Positions 52,799-61,731 of a stretch of 64,000 nt of DNA are shown one piece after another. Position numbers and translations under genes: made by a program. Within the stretch, counting starts at the first letter, position 1, and each line of letters starts with the position of its first letter. A model generated the notes under the pieces. It was given only the letters and a program-made list of their open reading frames with translations, was not told where the DNA came from and searched no databases. Source of the stretch: Chloroflexota bacterium (lineage in GTDB: Bacteria; Chloroflexota; Dehalococcoidia; Lucifugimonadales; Lucifugimonadaceae); NCBI GenBank assembly GCA_013204545.1, contig JABMNN010000097.1:1-64000 (forward strand), in the 5' to 3' direction.

Positions 52799-54087
52799 TA
52801 TTCCCAATCAAACTCCCAATCGCCGACAAGCACTGTGTCGCCTATCAATAAACCGGCACTATTAAGCGCTTTTGTAACTTTCAACTGTTCAAGACGTCGG
52901 TGAAACTGTAACCGCGCTTCATGTGATTCCAAATTACTGCCTTTAGCGAGTCGCACAGCCTTCGGATGGACGATACGAAGTTGGCCTTCCGGATCTCGAA
53001 TTACGACGTCGGAAGATTTCCTGATATTTGGCCGAATGATAGGAATCTCTTCTTCCGCTATAGCCTCAGCATGAGGTTCATTTTCATACGATGATCGCAG
53101 TAAATTGAACATCGCTTGTTTCAACTCTTCAATGCCCTCGTACGTGGCAGCCGAAACAAAAAGTGTTTCCGAATGAAGACCGTCAACCGTCTTTAGACTT
53201 TCTTTGATTTCGTCAATAAGCACTGCAACTTCATCGAGGTCGAGTTTATTTATCGCAAGGATCTGGGGCTTTTTAGCCAGATTTGCGTCGAACTGAGTAA
53301 TTTCCTCGTTAATGGCTTTGATTCGGGCTGGCACATCATCTTCACTGCCGTCGACAACGTGAACAAGCACTCGAGTTCGTTGAACGTGCTTAAGGAATTC
53401 GTCACCAAGTCCGATCCCAGTATGGGCTCCTTCAATCAGACCAGGAATGTCGACCGCAACAAAAGCCTGCGGACCAAACTCAACTACACCAAGAACAGGC
53501 TCAAGGGTAGTGAACGGGTAATTGGCCACTTTTGGTCGAGCTGCACTTATGGCGGTCAGTATGCTTGATTTACCAGCGTTCGGCATTCCAATGAGCCCAA
53601 CATCAGCAAGAAGTTTCAAATTTAGACGAACACGTCGTATTTCACCGTCACCGCCAGCTTCAGCAAGAAGCGGTTCTTGATGAGTTGGAGTCACAAAATG
53701 TGTGTTACCCCATCCACCACGACCACCTTCAGCAACAATCATTCGTTGACCATGCTGAGTTAAGTCGCCTATTAGCTCTTTATCTTCGCCGTCTTCCGAA
53801 ATCCATACTTCCGTTCCAATCGGGACTGAAACTTCCATTGATGAACCTTTAGCACCAGATCTATGATGTCCTTCGCCATTGTTACCGTTTTTTGCAAAGA
53901 AATGTCGTTGCCAACGAAACTTTGTGAGGGTATTTACTGACGAATCGGCAATAAAAACTACGTCGCCACCATGGCCACCATCTCCTCCACCAGGCCCACC
54001 ACGCGGTAGAAGCGCCTCTCTAATGAAAGCCACCTGTCCATTTCCACCGTTGCCGGCGCGCACTTCTATTACTGCAGAATCTAACAT
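52798..54087 (-). CDS. obg: GTPase Obg (ribosome assembly)
   Basis: Obg is a conserved GTPase in large-subunit assembly and stringent control. The glycine-rich Obg domain covers about 1-158 (VRAGNGGNGQVAFIREALLP, GGPGGGDGGHGG). The G domain has G1 GMPNAGKSSIL, the G3 motif in VDIPGLIEGAH, and G4 NKLD. A C-terminal OCT domain follows (about 345-429). The length of 429 residues is normal. It is the first gene of obg-nadD-pyrE. Confidence 0.96.
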   Translation of the reverse strand: MLDSAVIEVRAGNGGNGQVAFIREALLPRGGPGGGDGGHGGDVVFIADSSVNTLTKFRWQRHFFAKNGNNGEGHHRSGAKGSSMEVSVPIGTEVWISEDGEDKELIGDLTQHGQRMIVAEGGRGGWGNTHFVTPTHQEPLLAEAGGDGEIRRVRLNLKLLADVGLIGMPNAGKSSILTAISAARPKVANYPFTTLEPVLGVVEFGPQAFVAVDIPGLIEGAHTGIGLGDEFLKHVQRTRVLVHVVDGSEDDVPARIKAINEEITQFDANLAKKPQILAINKLDLDEVAVLIDEIKESLKTVDGLHSETLFVSAATYEGIEELKQAMFNLLRSSYENEPHAEAIAEEEIPIIRPNIRKSSDVVIRDPEGQLRIVHPKAVRLAKGSNLESHEARLQFHRRLEQLKVTKALNSAGLLIGDTVLVGDWEFDWE

Positions 54088-54370
54088 GTGAAAATCTTAA
54101 TCAATAAATATTTGTAGTTATTTAATATTCATATCAGTAAGCAATGTTGATATGTGAATAACGCTCTTAGTTTGAGTATAGAGGTACTGTTGAGAAACGG
54201 TTGGTAATGAGACGGCGTAGGAAGAAATAGTGGTTGAAAATAGTTCATCGGTTGAGGAATAGTTTTTACTAATTCACCGAAATACTTGAAGTAAACGTTG
54301 TTCAGATGTGAATTCACTTTTCTACTCAAGTAATCAGATACTTTCCACAAAAATGTAAGCGTAACAAAGG
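54088..54370. other. AT-rich region with DnaA-box-like sequences, possible origin
   Basis: The first 80 bases downstream of the obg start are very AT-rich (aatcttaatcaataaatat and similar). TGTGAATAA at 54154-54162 is the complement of TTATTCACA, which fits the TTWTNCACA DnaA-box pattern. Near matches are TGTGAATTC around 54308 and CTTTCCACA around 54341. The region lies about 1 kb from dnaA. It could be part of an origin of replication or simply the obg promoter region. Confidence 0.35.
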
Positions 54371-54409
54371 CTGAATCGACAAACGATTCACAGGGTGGCA
54401 TACCAAAAG

Positions 54410-54902
54410 TCAGAGAATTTCCATGTCTCCAGGTGAATGTCCAAAACTTGTAAGCATCATTGCAATTTCGCTTCGATGTTGCGTACCGTGATTTATCACA
54501 TGCAACATCATCTCCCAAAGAACTCTTTTACGTCTGCTGCCGTCGCTAACAAGGCGTTCGTAGGGCGTTTCCAGTTGCTCATCCGAATTGAGGTGTTTCA
54601 AGGCATTTAGTAACGTGTGTGTCAACCGAAATCCTATAATCCTCGATTGCTGTCACATCTGAGTAATATGCTGGCTGGCGATTAGGAATAGATGGAACTA
54701 GGTTGTCTTTACTGAAATTCCATCATGCAACATGGCTCTCAATTACCTCAATCATGTGAACAGTTGTGTCTCGAATCGATGGTTGACCATCAACAACTAT
54801 CTCAGTTAACTGGGCAACTGGTAATTCGCCTCCAATAACGAGTAAGTGGCGATTCGACTCACGTTGATAGGTATACAGACGATTTATGGCATCGATGAAC
54901 AC
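54410..54902 (-). pseudogene. DinB-family protein, broken by TGA and a frameshift
   Basis: Reading from about 54902, the minus strand gives VFIDAINRLYTYQRESNRHL, GELPVAQLTEIVVDGQPSIR and DTTVHMIEVIESHVA. A TGA follows, then WNFSKDNLVPSIPNRQPAYY and SDVTAIEDYRISVD. The frame then changes near 54620 into LLNALKHLNSDEQLETPYER and WEMMLHVINHGTQHRSEIAM. The last part, with HVINHGTQHRSEI, is the C-terminal metal-binding helix of DinB/YfiT-type four-helix proteins, and SIRDTTVHMIEV is the matching earlier helix. The track lists only the final 71 residues. At least two lesions are present, so the gene is dead. It lies between obg and dnaA. Confidence 0.75.
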
Positions 54903-55000
54903 AAGAAAGCTTCTTTCACAGTCACAAGTTTCAGATCTAAAACCATAAAGAGCTTGCTGATACAGCAGATTCTTGTGTCGGAACCGAAAAGGTTCGAAGC

Positions 55001-56404
55001 TTATTTAGCTGAAACTTTAGATCTGCGAGAGCGAATAATAATGTCCCGCACAGTCGCAAGGTGCTGACGCACCGAACTGTCGGTTTCCATTAGCTGTTCG
55101 AATCGTTTCTGAGCATACAGAACCGTCGAATGATCCTTGCCTCCGAGGGCTTGACCTACTCTAGACGAAGTCAGGTGTGCGTCTTCACGGAGCATGTACA
55201 TAGCCATTCGACGAGCCTCTGCGGTGGCTTTGTCTCTACGTTTACCTGTTATATCGTCTTGTGCGATACCGGTAAAGTCTGAAATTGCATTCAGGATTTC
55301 GTCGACAGATATCACATCTTTAGGAATCTCCGAAAGTAGGCTCTTTAACGCCTGATCCGCGAGCTCGGTTGTAACCTTGGCGCCAACCAATTGCGAATAT
55401 GCAATCACTCTGTTTAGAGCTCCTTCGAGTTCTCGCACGTTTTGATGCGCACGCTGGGCGATCTGATCGAGTACTGCTGGTTCAAGATCGGGAGCCTTGC
55501 TCTGTAAGATTGCGTAGCGAGACTCATAGTCTGGTGGCTGCAGATCAACTTCTAGGCCACCGGCGAGACGTGACTGAATGCGCTCCTGCAACAAACTTTT
55601 ACTCGCGGGCTCGTCGCCCGTGATAACAATCTGTTTGCCAGCCATATGAAGTTCGTTAAATGTGTGAAAGAAGCCCTCTTGGGTCTGTGGCTTCGAGGCA
55701 ATGAACTGAATATCGTCCACCAGAAGCACGTCGGCACTTCGGTAGCATTCTCGGAATTTGTCAGCGGAACCCTCGCGTATCGAAGTGATGTATTCGTTGG
55801 TGAATCGCTCACTACTGACATACATCACTGTAAGTCCCCTCTTTTCGAGGACATGCCCAATCGCATGCAGGAGATGAGTTTTTCCTAGCCCAACTTCAGA
55901 ATAAATATAAAGAGGGTTGTAGACAGTGCCAGGGGCCTCAGCAACTTTAGCCGCTGCCGCGTGGGCGAGCCGATTAGAGGGTCCTACAACGAAGCTGCCA
56001 AAGTTGAACGAAGGCTTGAGTGCATACGATTTAGCGTAGTCGATTTTCCCAACGTATTTGGGCGACATAGAATCGGATGTTTCTGTACTTTCAAAAACTA
56101 TATTTTTGGCATGGTTTTCGTTCGGTGAACCATGAACCTTAAACTGTACTTCGAGCTTCCTTCCGGCGACTCGAGAAACGGTTCGATGGATTGTTCCAGA
56201 AAGACGCTTTTCGAGCATTTCTGCTGCAAATGGGCTGGGCGTGGAAATCGTCAGGACGTCATCAATCAAACTTACCGTTGAAGTAGGTTTTAACCACGTT
56301 TCGTAGTTTGGCCTAGGGATTTCCAACTGGAGCTGCCCTAGTGATGCTGACCAGATCTGCCGTGCGTTATCCGTCGCCGAACCCTCACTTTTTTTTGGGC
56401 GCAA
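55001..56404 (-). CDS. dnaA: Chromosomal replication initiator DnaA
   Basis: DnaA binds origin boxes and opens DNA for replication. Domain I is at residues 13-90 (IWSASLGQLQLEIPRPNYETWL). The AAA+ domain III has Walker A SEVGLGKTHLLHAIG and Walker B VLLVDDIQFIASK. Domain IV carries the box-binding signature LGGKDHSTVLYAQKRF. At 467 residues it is standard. TTG is the start, next to an A-run in the second to fourth codons. No dnaN or recF follows; the downstream region holds a dead DinB-like gene. Divergent from fmt. Confidence 0.97.
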   Translation of the reverse strand: MRPKKSEGSATDNARQIWSASLGQLQLEIPRPNYETWLKPTSTVSLIDDVLTISTPSPFAAEMLEKRLSGTIHRTVSRVAGRKLEVQFKVHGSPNENHAKNIVFESTETSDSMSPKYVGKIDYAKSYALKPSFNFGSFVVGPSNRLAHAAAAKVAEAPGTVYNPLYIYSEVGLGKTHLLHAIGHVLEKRGLTVMYVSSERFTNEYITSIREGSADKFRECYRSADVLLVDDIQFIASKPQTQEGFFHTFNELHMAGKQIVITGDEPASKSLLQERIQSRLAGGLEVDLQPPDYESRYAILQSKAPDLEPAVLDQIAQRAHQNVRELEGALNRVIAYSQLVGAKVTTELADQALKSLLSEIPKDVISVDEILNAISDFTGIAQDDITGKRRDKATAEARRMAMYMLREDAHLTSSRVGQALGGKDHSTVLYAQKRFEQLMETDSSVRQHLATVRDIIIRSRRSKVSAK

Positions 56405-56723
56405 AAACCCTGAGCCAGAAGCGCTGGCTTATAAAACGATCGACCAATTTATGGAGAACCGAGACCGACAAATTCGGCAACTGGACGTTGCCTGAGGTGG
56501 TGCTGGCCTGACGGCAAGCGTACCATGCGTTAGGTTGGTGTAGGCAACCCCTTCAATGGGTCAATTGACTCAAATTATTGACGAATTTCCCAGCAATTTT
56601 GTTACAAATATCATGGCCCAGTTTGAGAGACTACAAAAATTCACTTTTCTCTATCAATGCACCCTTGAACGCACCGACATTTTCGTCGCTCCACGCCCGG
56701 CGCGACGCTTGTAAAGTAACTGC
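56405..56723. other. Divergent dnaA-fmt intergenic region
   Basis: This 319-base stretch holds no gene I can support. It must include the promoters of dnaA and fmt. A 10-base palindrome, GTCAATTGAC, lies at 56560-56569 and an inverted repeat GGTTG..CAACC at 56533-56549. TAAAGT, a fair -10 element, sits six bases before the fmt ATG. I found no DnaA boxes that match well. Confidence 0.4.
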
Positions 56724-57656
56724 ATGAGAATCGTTTTTTTTGGATCTCCGACAGAAGCTGCCGACTCGCTTGGCTCGCTAATCGCGGCAGGGCACGAGGT
56801 CGCAGCTGCATACAGTCAACCCGACCGTAAGTCAGGTCGAGGGCAAACCGTAACGGCTACACCTGTCAAAATGTTTGCCACACAGAACGACATTCCCGTC
56901 TTTACTCCGAAGACCCTAAGAAACAACGAAGAGGAATTGAAACGGCTCTCGATGTTTCAGGCCGATGTGTTCGTCGTTGTTTCTTACGGGAGAATCCTGC
57001 CCCAAGAAATTCTGCAAATCCCGCCAATTGGAGTCGTAAATATTCATCCATCGCTCTTACCACTGTATCGAGGGCCAAGTCCAGTAGTGACAGCGATCCT
57101 CGACGGGCAGGGGTCTGTGGGTGTTACGGTCATGCTATTGGACGAAGGGATGGATACTGGGCCGGTACTCGCCCAATCGAAACCTGTGCAACTCACTGGA
57201 CGCGAGCGAGGCGCACAGCTTCAGGATTTCCTCTTTCGAGAGGGGGCATTGATGCTCCCAGAAGTTCTCCAGAGATTGCAGGATGGATCGTTGATTCCAC
57301 AACTGCAGGATCATAGCAAAGCTACCGGCACTAGGCTGATTGAAAGATCAGACGGGGAGATCGATTGGTCGGCCACGGCTGAGCAAATTGATCGTATGGT
57401 GCGAGCATATGATCCTTGGCCGGGTACGTTCACCAGCTGGAACGGAAAAGGGCTTAAAATCCTAGACGTCGTTATAAGCAACGAAGCGACGATTGGAGCA
57501 GGGGTTGTTGCGATCAATGAAAACCGGCTGCTAGTTGGTGCTGGCGCGCTAACAATCGAGCTCAAGCTTATTCAGCTCGAAGGGCGCCAAGTCGTTGCCG
57601 CCGCCGATTTCCTCCGGGGTTATCCAGGCATCGACGGAGCAACGTTAGGTTTGTAA
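56724..57656 (+). CDS. fmt: Methionyl-tRNA formyltransferase
   Basis: Fmt formylates initiator Met-tRNA using 10-formyltetrahydrofolate. Family features are MRIVFFGSPTEAADSLG, YSQPDRKSGRGQ, the folate-site VVNIHPSLLPLYRGPSPV and VGVTVMLLDEGMDTGPVLAQ. The C-terminal OB-like domain begins YDPWPGTFT. The length of 310 residues is normal. No ribosome binding site is seen, and TAAAGT ends six bases before the ATG, so the message may be leaderless. The usual partner def is not adjacent. Confidence 0.95.
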   Translation: MRIVFFGSPTEAADSLGSLIAAGHEVAAAYSQPDRKSGRGQTVTATPVKMFATQNDIPVFTPKTLRNNEEELKRLSMFQADVFVVVSYGRILPQEILQIPPIGVVNIHPSLLPLYRGPSPVVTAILDGQGSVGVTVMLLDEGMDTGPVLAQSKPVQLTGRERGAQLQDFLFREGALMLPEVLQRLQDGSLIPQLQDHSKATGTRLIERSDGEIDWSATAEQIDRMVRAYDPWPGTFTSWNGKGLKILDVVISNEATIGAGVVAINENRLLVGAGALTIELKLIQLEGRQVVAAADFLRGYPGIDGATLGL

Positions 57657-57660
57657 TTCG

Positions 57661-57954
57661 TTACGCTGTTTCGATCTGAACGATATCTCGGTGAGCGAGA
57701 TGGCTGCGAACAAAATCGACGTTATCTAACCAGTAGTCGCTGCTATAGAACTTAGCTTCAGCAGATGCGATATTGGCCGCGTCGTTACCGTACGATCGAA
57801 TCCAGATGAATTGTGTACGAGCGTCGTTGACCCAGCTGCTTTCGACCTTGATTCCGGCCTCTGTCATAGCAGGAATCAGTTTTGGAAATGTTTCAAGCCA
57901 ACTGTCGAGCATTCCTTTGTTAATGGTGTAAGTGCGCAGGTGAGCAATAGTCAT
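57661..57954 (-). CDS. NIPSNAP family protein
   Basis: This 97-residue protein matches the NIPSNAP dimeric alpha-beta barrel: TIAHLRTYTINKGMLDSWLE at the start, PAMTEAGIKVESSW, then FIWIRSYGNDAANIASAEAKF. The ATG has GGAGA upstream. It is converging on fmt and downstream of ffh. The biochemical role of the bacterial members is unknown. Confidence 0.85.
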   Translation of the reverse strand: MTIAHLRTYTINKGMLDSWLETFPKLIPAMTEAGIKVESSWVNDARTQFIWIRSYGNDAANIASAEAKFYSSDYWLDNVDFVRSHLAHRDIVQIETA

Positions 57955-58097
57955 CGTTCGTAAAATCTCCGCAAGCCGATCCGGCTTTTGATGTCAGTAA
58001 AAATCAAGAAGTTGATTCTAACCATATGCTGAGAAAACCTGTGGCGCTGTCAGTAGGTTGTTACCGTCAGAAATAAATCCAGTCATAGCCCTGAATT

Positions 58098-59438
58098 CTA
58101 CGAACCTTTGAGCATTCCCATGAGTGCGCGCTTGCCCCCGGGACCTGAGATCTTCTTCATCATCTTCTGCATCTGTTTGAACTGATTTAGAAGTTGGTTG
58201 ACCTGAGTTGTAGTCGTTCCCGATCCATTCGCAATTCGTAGTCGTCGCGACCCATTTATGATCGTCGGATTTTCACGTTCGATCATAGTCATCGAGTGAA
58301 TGATTGCTTCGACCCGTGCCATTTGTCGTTCATCAATATCTTTAGCGTTGAACTTGCCTCGTAGCGAACCCATCCCGGGAATCATGCCGATAATGTCGGT
58401 CAATGATCCCATCTTCTTGATGGTTTGGAACTGCTGCAACATGTCGTTCAGATCGAACTGGTTTTTTCTAATTTTCTGTTGGAGAGCTTCGGTCTGCTCA
58501 GTATCAAACTGAACTTCAGCCTTCTCGATCAGCGACTCGATGTCACCCATACCCAAAATTCGAGAAGCAATTCGATCTGGGTGATACACCTCAAATTGGT
58601 CGGGCCGTTCCCCGACACTGATGTACTTGATTGGAACCCCAGTCGCCGATCGCATAGAGAGAGCAGCACCACCACGAGCGTCACCGTCCATTTTGGTGAG
58701 AACCATTCCGGTGATACCGATACGATCATTGAACTCACCACCGGAACGGACTGCGTCTTGACCTGTCATGGCGTCTAGAACAAGCAGAGTTTCTACCGGA
58801 GAGGTCGCGTCACGAATCTCCTCAAGCTCGCCCATTAGGGCATCGTCTATTGCGAGCCGACCTGCAGTATCGAGAATGAGGTAGTGAATATTTTCGTCGG
58901 CTGCTTTTTTGTACGCAGCTTTCGCGACTTTTACCGGAGTCGAACTAGACGGCTCTTCTGAGTAAACGGTGAGATCAAGCTGCTTTCCAAGTTGTTTAAG
59001 TTGGTCGATGGCTGCAGGACGCTGCAGGTCACAGGCCGCCATCATTACGGACTGCTTCTGCTTTCGTAACCACAGAGCGAGCTTGGCAGCGAGGGTTGTC
59101 TTACCCGCACCCTGCAATCCGACGAGCATGATGACGCTAGGTGGTCTCTCGGCTCTTGCTAGCTCAACCGCTTCTCCACCGAGAATTTGCGTTAGCTCAT
59201 CTCGAACAATACGAATTACTGATTGTCCTGGAGTGAGCGACGTGTACACCTTGTCGCCATTGGCACGTTCTTTAACGTTTGCCACGAACTGGCGCGCTAC
59301 CTTGAAGTCGACATCGGCCTCAAGAAGGGCGAGCCGAACTTCGCGCAGGGCCGCGTCAATATCTTTTTCAGATAGCTTGCCGCTATTGGTTAGCTTGCCG
59401 AAGACTCCGCCAAGCTTGTCGGAAAGTGACTCAAACAT
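58098..59438 (-). CDS. ffh: Signal recognition particle protein Ffh (SRP54)
   Basis: Ffh binds signal sequences and 4.5S RNA and targets membrane proteins to FtsY. The N domain starts MFESLSDKLGGVFGKL. The G domain has GLQGAGKTTLAAKLALWL, LILDTAGR and LTKMDGDARGG. The M domain ends with KKISGPGGKRALMGMLKGS, including GMIPGMGSLR. 446 residues is normal. The gene is single; no SRP RNA gene was found in the window. Confidence 0.97.
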   Translation of the reverse strand: MFESLSDKLGGVFGKLTNSGKLSEKDIDAALREVRLALLEADVDFKVARQFVANVKERANGDKVYTSLTPGQSVIRIVRDELTQILGGEAVELARAERPPSVIMLVGLQGAGKTTLAAKLALWLRKQKQSVMMAACDLQRPAAIDQLKQLGKQLDLTVYSEEPSSSTPVKVAKAAYKKAADENIHYLILDTAGRLAIDDALMGELEEIRDATSPVETLLVLDAMTGQDAVRSGGEFNDRIGITGMVLTKMDGDARGGAALSMRSATGVPIKYISVGERPDQFEVYHPDRIASRILGMGDIESLIEKAEVQFDTEQTEALQQKIRKNQFDLNDMLQQFQTIKKMGSLTDIIGMIPGMGSLRGKFNAKDIDERQMARVEAIIHSMTMIERENPTIINGSRRLRIANGSGTTTTQVNQLLNQFKQMQKMMKKISGPGGKRALMGMLKGS

Positions 59439-59569
59439 AGTTCGAGTTTACATGCCCAACCTTCTGAATGTCATTGCGTTGAGTCCGGTGACACGGCAAT
59501 CATAGTAATTCGACCGGAAATCATGAAGCTAGCAGTGCATCCTACAAAACCGGACAGTTATCCACGGTC

Positions 59570-59824
59570 CTATTTGGCACCAAGTAACGACTCTGCTTCG
59601 GCGGTAGCGGTCTCAGGTACAAACAGAGTTGCGATTACTGTTGCTTCGGCATCCTCAGAGTTTCCGCTATCAGCAGCCGAACTTGCAATGAACCAGATCA
59701 CAAGCATTAGAACTATCGCAAGTCCAACCCAATACCCGAGACCCTCGTAACGCTTCAAAAGCGAACGATTGCCGCTATCGATTATGTTTCGTCTGGGTTG
59801 GACCCTTCTTGGCTCTTCGTTCAT
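59570..59824 (-). CDS. Single-span membrane protein, function unknown
   Basis: I favour the ATG at 59824 (84 residues), which has GAGAGTGA just upstream; the track ORF adds 21 residues from a TTG at 59887. A basic N-terminal tail (PRRVQPRRNI) precedes one membrane span, GYWVGLAIVLMLVIWFIAS, and an acidic, Thr/Ala-rich C-terminal tail. The positive-inside rule puts the C-terminus outside. No family is recognised. It lies upstream of ffh on the same strand. Confidence 0.5.
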   Translation of the reverse strand: MNEEPRRVQPRRNIIDSGNRSLLKRYEGLGYWVGLAIVLMLVIWFIASSAADSGNSEDAEATVIATLFVPETATAEAESLLGAK

Positions 59825-60116
59825 TTCACTCTCAGCTATCAAACGATTCGGTTCGGTACGGCCAATCATGCTCAACGACCGTGTCACCGTCGGTCGCAGT
59901 CTCTAGTAAGGATAATCTGGGCATAAGAATGTCCCAATGTTTCTCAACATCGAACGGTGCAGATCATGGCCGACCCGTCAGATGTGGTGTTAATAGTATT
60001 CGAGCACGACTAATCACAGCAGTTTGATGTTTAAACAGTGTTGACATGATTACAACGGTCGAGATGCCCGCCTCATCGAATGCATTGGCAACATGTTCGA
60101 CTGGTACGTGATACAC

Positions 60117-60148
60117 AAGTCTCAGAGTTGCATGCAACCCTGAGACTT
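60117..60148 (-). terminator. Hairpin after CoA-transferase operon
   Basis: AAGTCTCAG pairs with CTGAGACTT, and after one mismatch GTTG pairs with CAAC around a CATG loop. The hairpin lies 36 bases past the CoA-transferase B stop. It lacks a clear T-run on the minus strand, so termination is inferred from the stem and position. Confidence 0.6.
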
Positions 60149-60183
60149 TCAGAAAAGATTTGTCCGAAGTCTAATCGCTCGAC

Positions 60184-60882
60184 CTACGCCATCAAGCCAA
60201 CTTCGCCAACTGTATCCAACGTTACTTCTGTCCGAGCTTGCACATCGGCGAACGACCAACCCGGCGCTGTTTCTCGTAAAATCATTCGACCGTTTTCGCG
60301 ATCAATTTTGATGACCGCAATGTCGGTAATGATCTCATCCACACAGCCCGGTGCAGTCAGTGGAAACGTACACTCGTTGACGATCTTCGTTATGTCGCCT
60401 CGTGCGGTGTGCTCCATCGCGATCACCACTCGCTTGGCATTCGCCGCGAGATCCATTGCGCCGCCTATGCTGCCAATTCCACGTTTTGGAATCATCCAGT
60501 TCGCCAGATCACCATTTCGTGACACCTGAAGAGCACCAAGCACAGTGACATCGATGTGACCGCCGCGAATCAGATTGAACGACTCGACCGAATCGAAGAA
60601 CGCCATTCCCGGTACAAGCTTAGGAAATTTGCCACCTGCGTCCATGAGATTCGGATCACCTTCACCGGGCGCCGAGAGTTCTTTGAAACCGAGGATGCCG
60701 TTCTCAGCGTGATACAGCAGTTCAACCCCGTTCGGCAGAAAGTCAGCACACAGCGCTGGGATGCCGATACCGAGGTTGACGGTAGATCCATCAACAAGAT
60801 CACGAGCCGCGCGCTTAGCTATCGCCGCTCGATTGAGCCGAGGTGCAGGGTCGTTTCCAACTATTGCTGGTGTGACGTTCAC
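60184..60882 (-). CDS. 3-oxoacid CoA-transferase-like subunit B
   Basis: This is the beta subunit of a family I CoA transferase, which moves CoA between acids such as succinyl-CoA and acetoacetate. The catalytic Glu lies in YHAENGILGFKE; the usual motif is S/T-E-N-G, here A-E-N-G. NLGIGIPALCADFLPNGVE, IRGGHIDVTVLGALQVS and GGAMDLAANAKRVVIAMEHT are family sequence. 232 residues is normal. The GTG start overlaps the A-subunit stop by four bases (GTGA). Confidence 0.92.
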   Translation of the reverse strand: MNVTPAIVGNDPAPRLNRAAIAKRAARDLVDGSTVNLGIGIPALCADFLPNGVELLYHAENGILGFKELSAPGEGDPNLMDAGGKFPKLVPGMAFFDSVESFNLIRGGHIDVTVLGALQVSRNGDLANWMIPKRGIGSIGGAMDLAANAKRVVIAMEHTARGDITKIVNECTFPLTAPGCVDEIITDIAVIKIDRENGRMILRETAPGWSFADVQARTEVTLDTVGEVGLMA

Positions 60883-61610
60883 GGAAGTGGATCTCCTGCT
60901 TCTCGCTGAACAATTCGATTTACATAGGTGCTCAATGTCCCGACTCTCTCCGGGTCTATTCCACCAATTTCGACAATTTCGTCCACTTCAACAATCGTTA
61001 CCTTCGCTGCCGTCGCCATTGCCGGATTGAACGCACGAGAAGTCCCGATGTATTGCAAATTGCCCCGAGCATCAGCCTTTTGTGCACGAATCAAAGCGAA
61101 GTCGGCCGTGAGCGCCTGTTCGAGCAAGTAAGTACGGCCGTTGAATTCGCGGTGTTCTTTGCCTTCAGCTACCGGTGTGCCGACCCCTGTCGGAGTGTAA
61201 AAAGCTGGAATTCCAGCTCCGGCCGCCCTGATACGTTCGATCAGCGTGCCCTGCGGAACAATATCGACCTGCGCATTTCCTTCTCGCCAGGCTTTTTCGA
61301 TTTCACTCAAGGGATTGGTTGTTCCCGGTACAGGAAACGAGCAGATGATTTTTGTCGCCTGACCACTCTCGAAAAACATGCCTTGATCTATCGGATAAAG
61401 ATGATCTGGCCATCCGTACCCGGTCGTTTTCGAAATCCCAGCGACGTTGCCGATGATCGTCAGATCACCAACTCCGAGTTCGCGAAGAGCCATCATTAGG
61501 CGAGTTGGCTGCCCTCCAGCACCACCGAATCCGCCAATCATGATCGAAGCACCCGAAGGAATATCGGCTACGGCATCGGCAAATGAGTTGGAAATCTTAT
61601 TAATTGGCAC
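60879..61610 (-). CDS. 3-oxoacid CoA-transferase-like subunit A
   Basis: Alpha subunit of the same CoA transferase. ASIMIGGFGGAGGQPTRLM is the conserved glycine-rich start, followed by GNVAGISKTTGYGW and PQGTLIERIRAAGAGIPAFYTPTG. The track ORF begins 95 codons too early, running into the region divergent from the glycerophosphodiesterase gene. The GTG at 61610 (PINKISNSFADAV) gives 243 residues, correct for the family. No clear ribosome binding site is seen. Genes A and B overlap, so they form one operon; they probably activate a short 3-oxo acid. Confidence 0.9.
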   Translation of the reverse strand: MPINKISNSFADAVADIPSGASIMIGGFGGAGGQPTRLMMALRELGVGDLTIIGNVAGISKTTGYGWPDHLYPIDQGMFFESGQATKIICSFPVPGTTNPLSEIEKAWREGNAQVDIVPQGTLIERIRAAGAGIPAFYTPTGVGTPVAEGKEHREFNGRTYLLEQALTADFALIRAQKADARGNLQYIGTSRAFNPAMATAAKVTIVEVDEIVEIGGIDPERVGTLSTYVNRIVQREAGDPLP

Positions 61611-61731
61611 GGCGAGCCAGATTGTACGGTCTTTTCGATGGATGTCGCTTACACTTCGTTGAGTTTTTACTCGCATATGTTCGAATTTAGGACGGTATCG
61701 CCTATCTGTCGAACAATTATTCCCTTTGAAG

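Noticed and set aside
59557-59566. TTATCCACG as a DnaA box near ffh
   Set aside because: A single near match with no cluster or AT-rich DNA around it.
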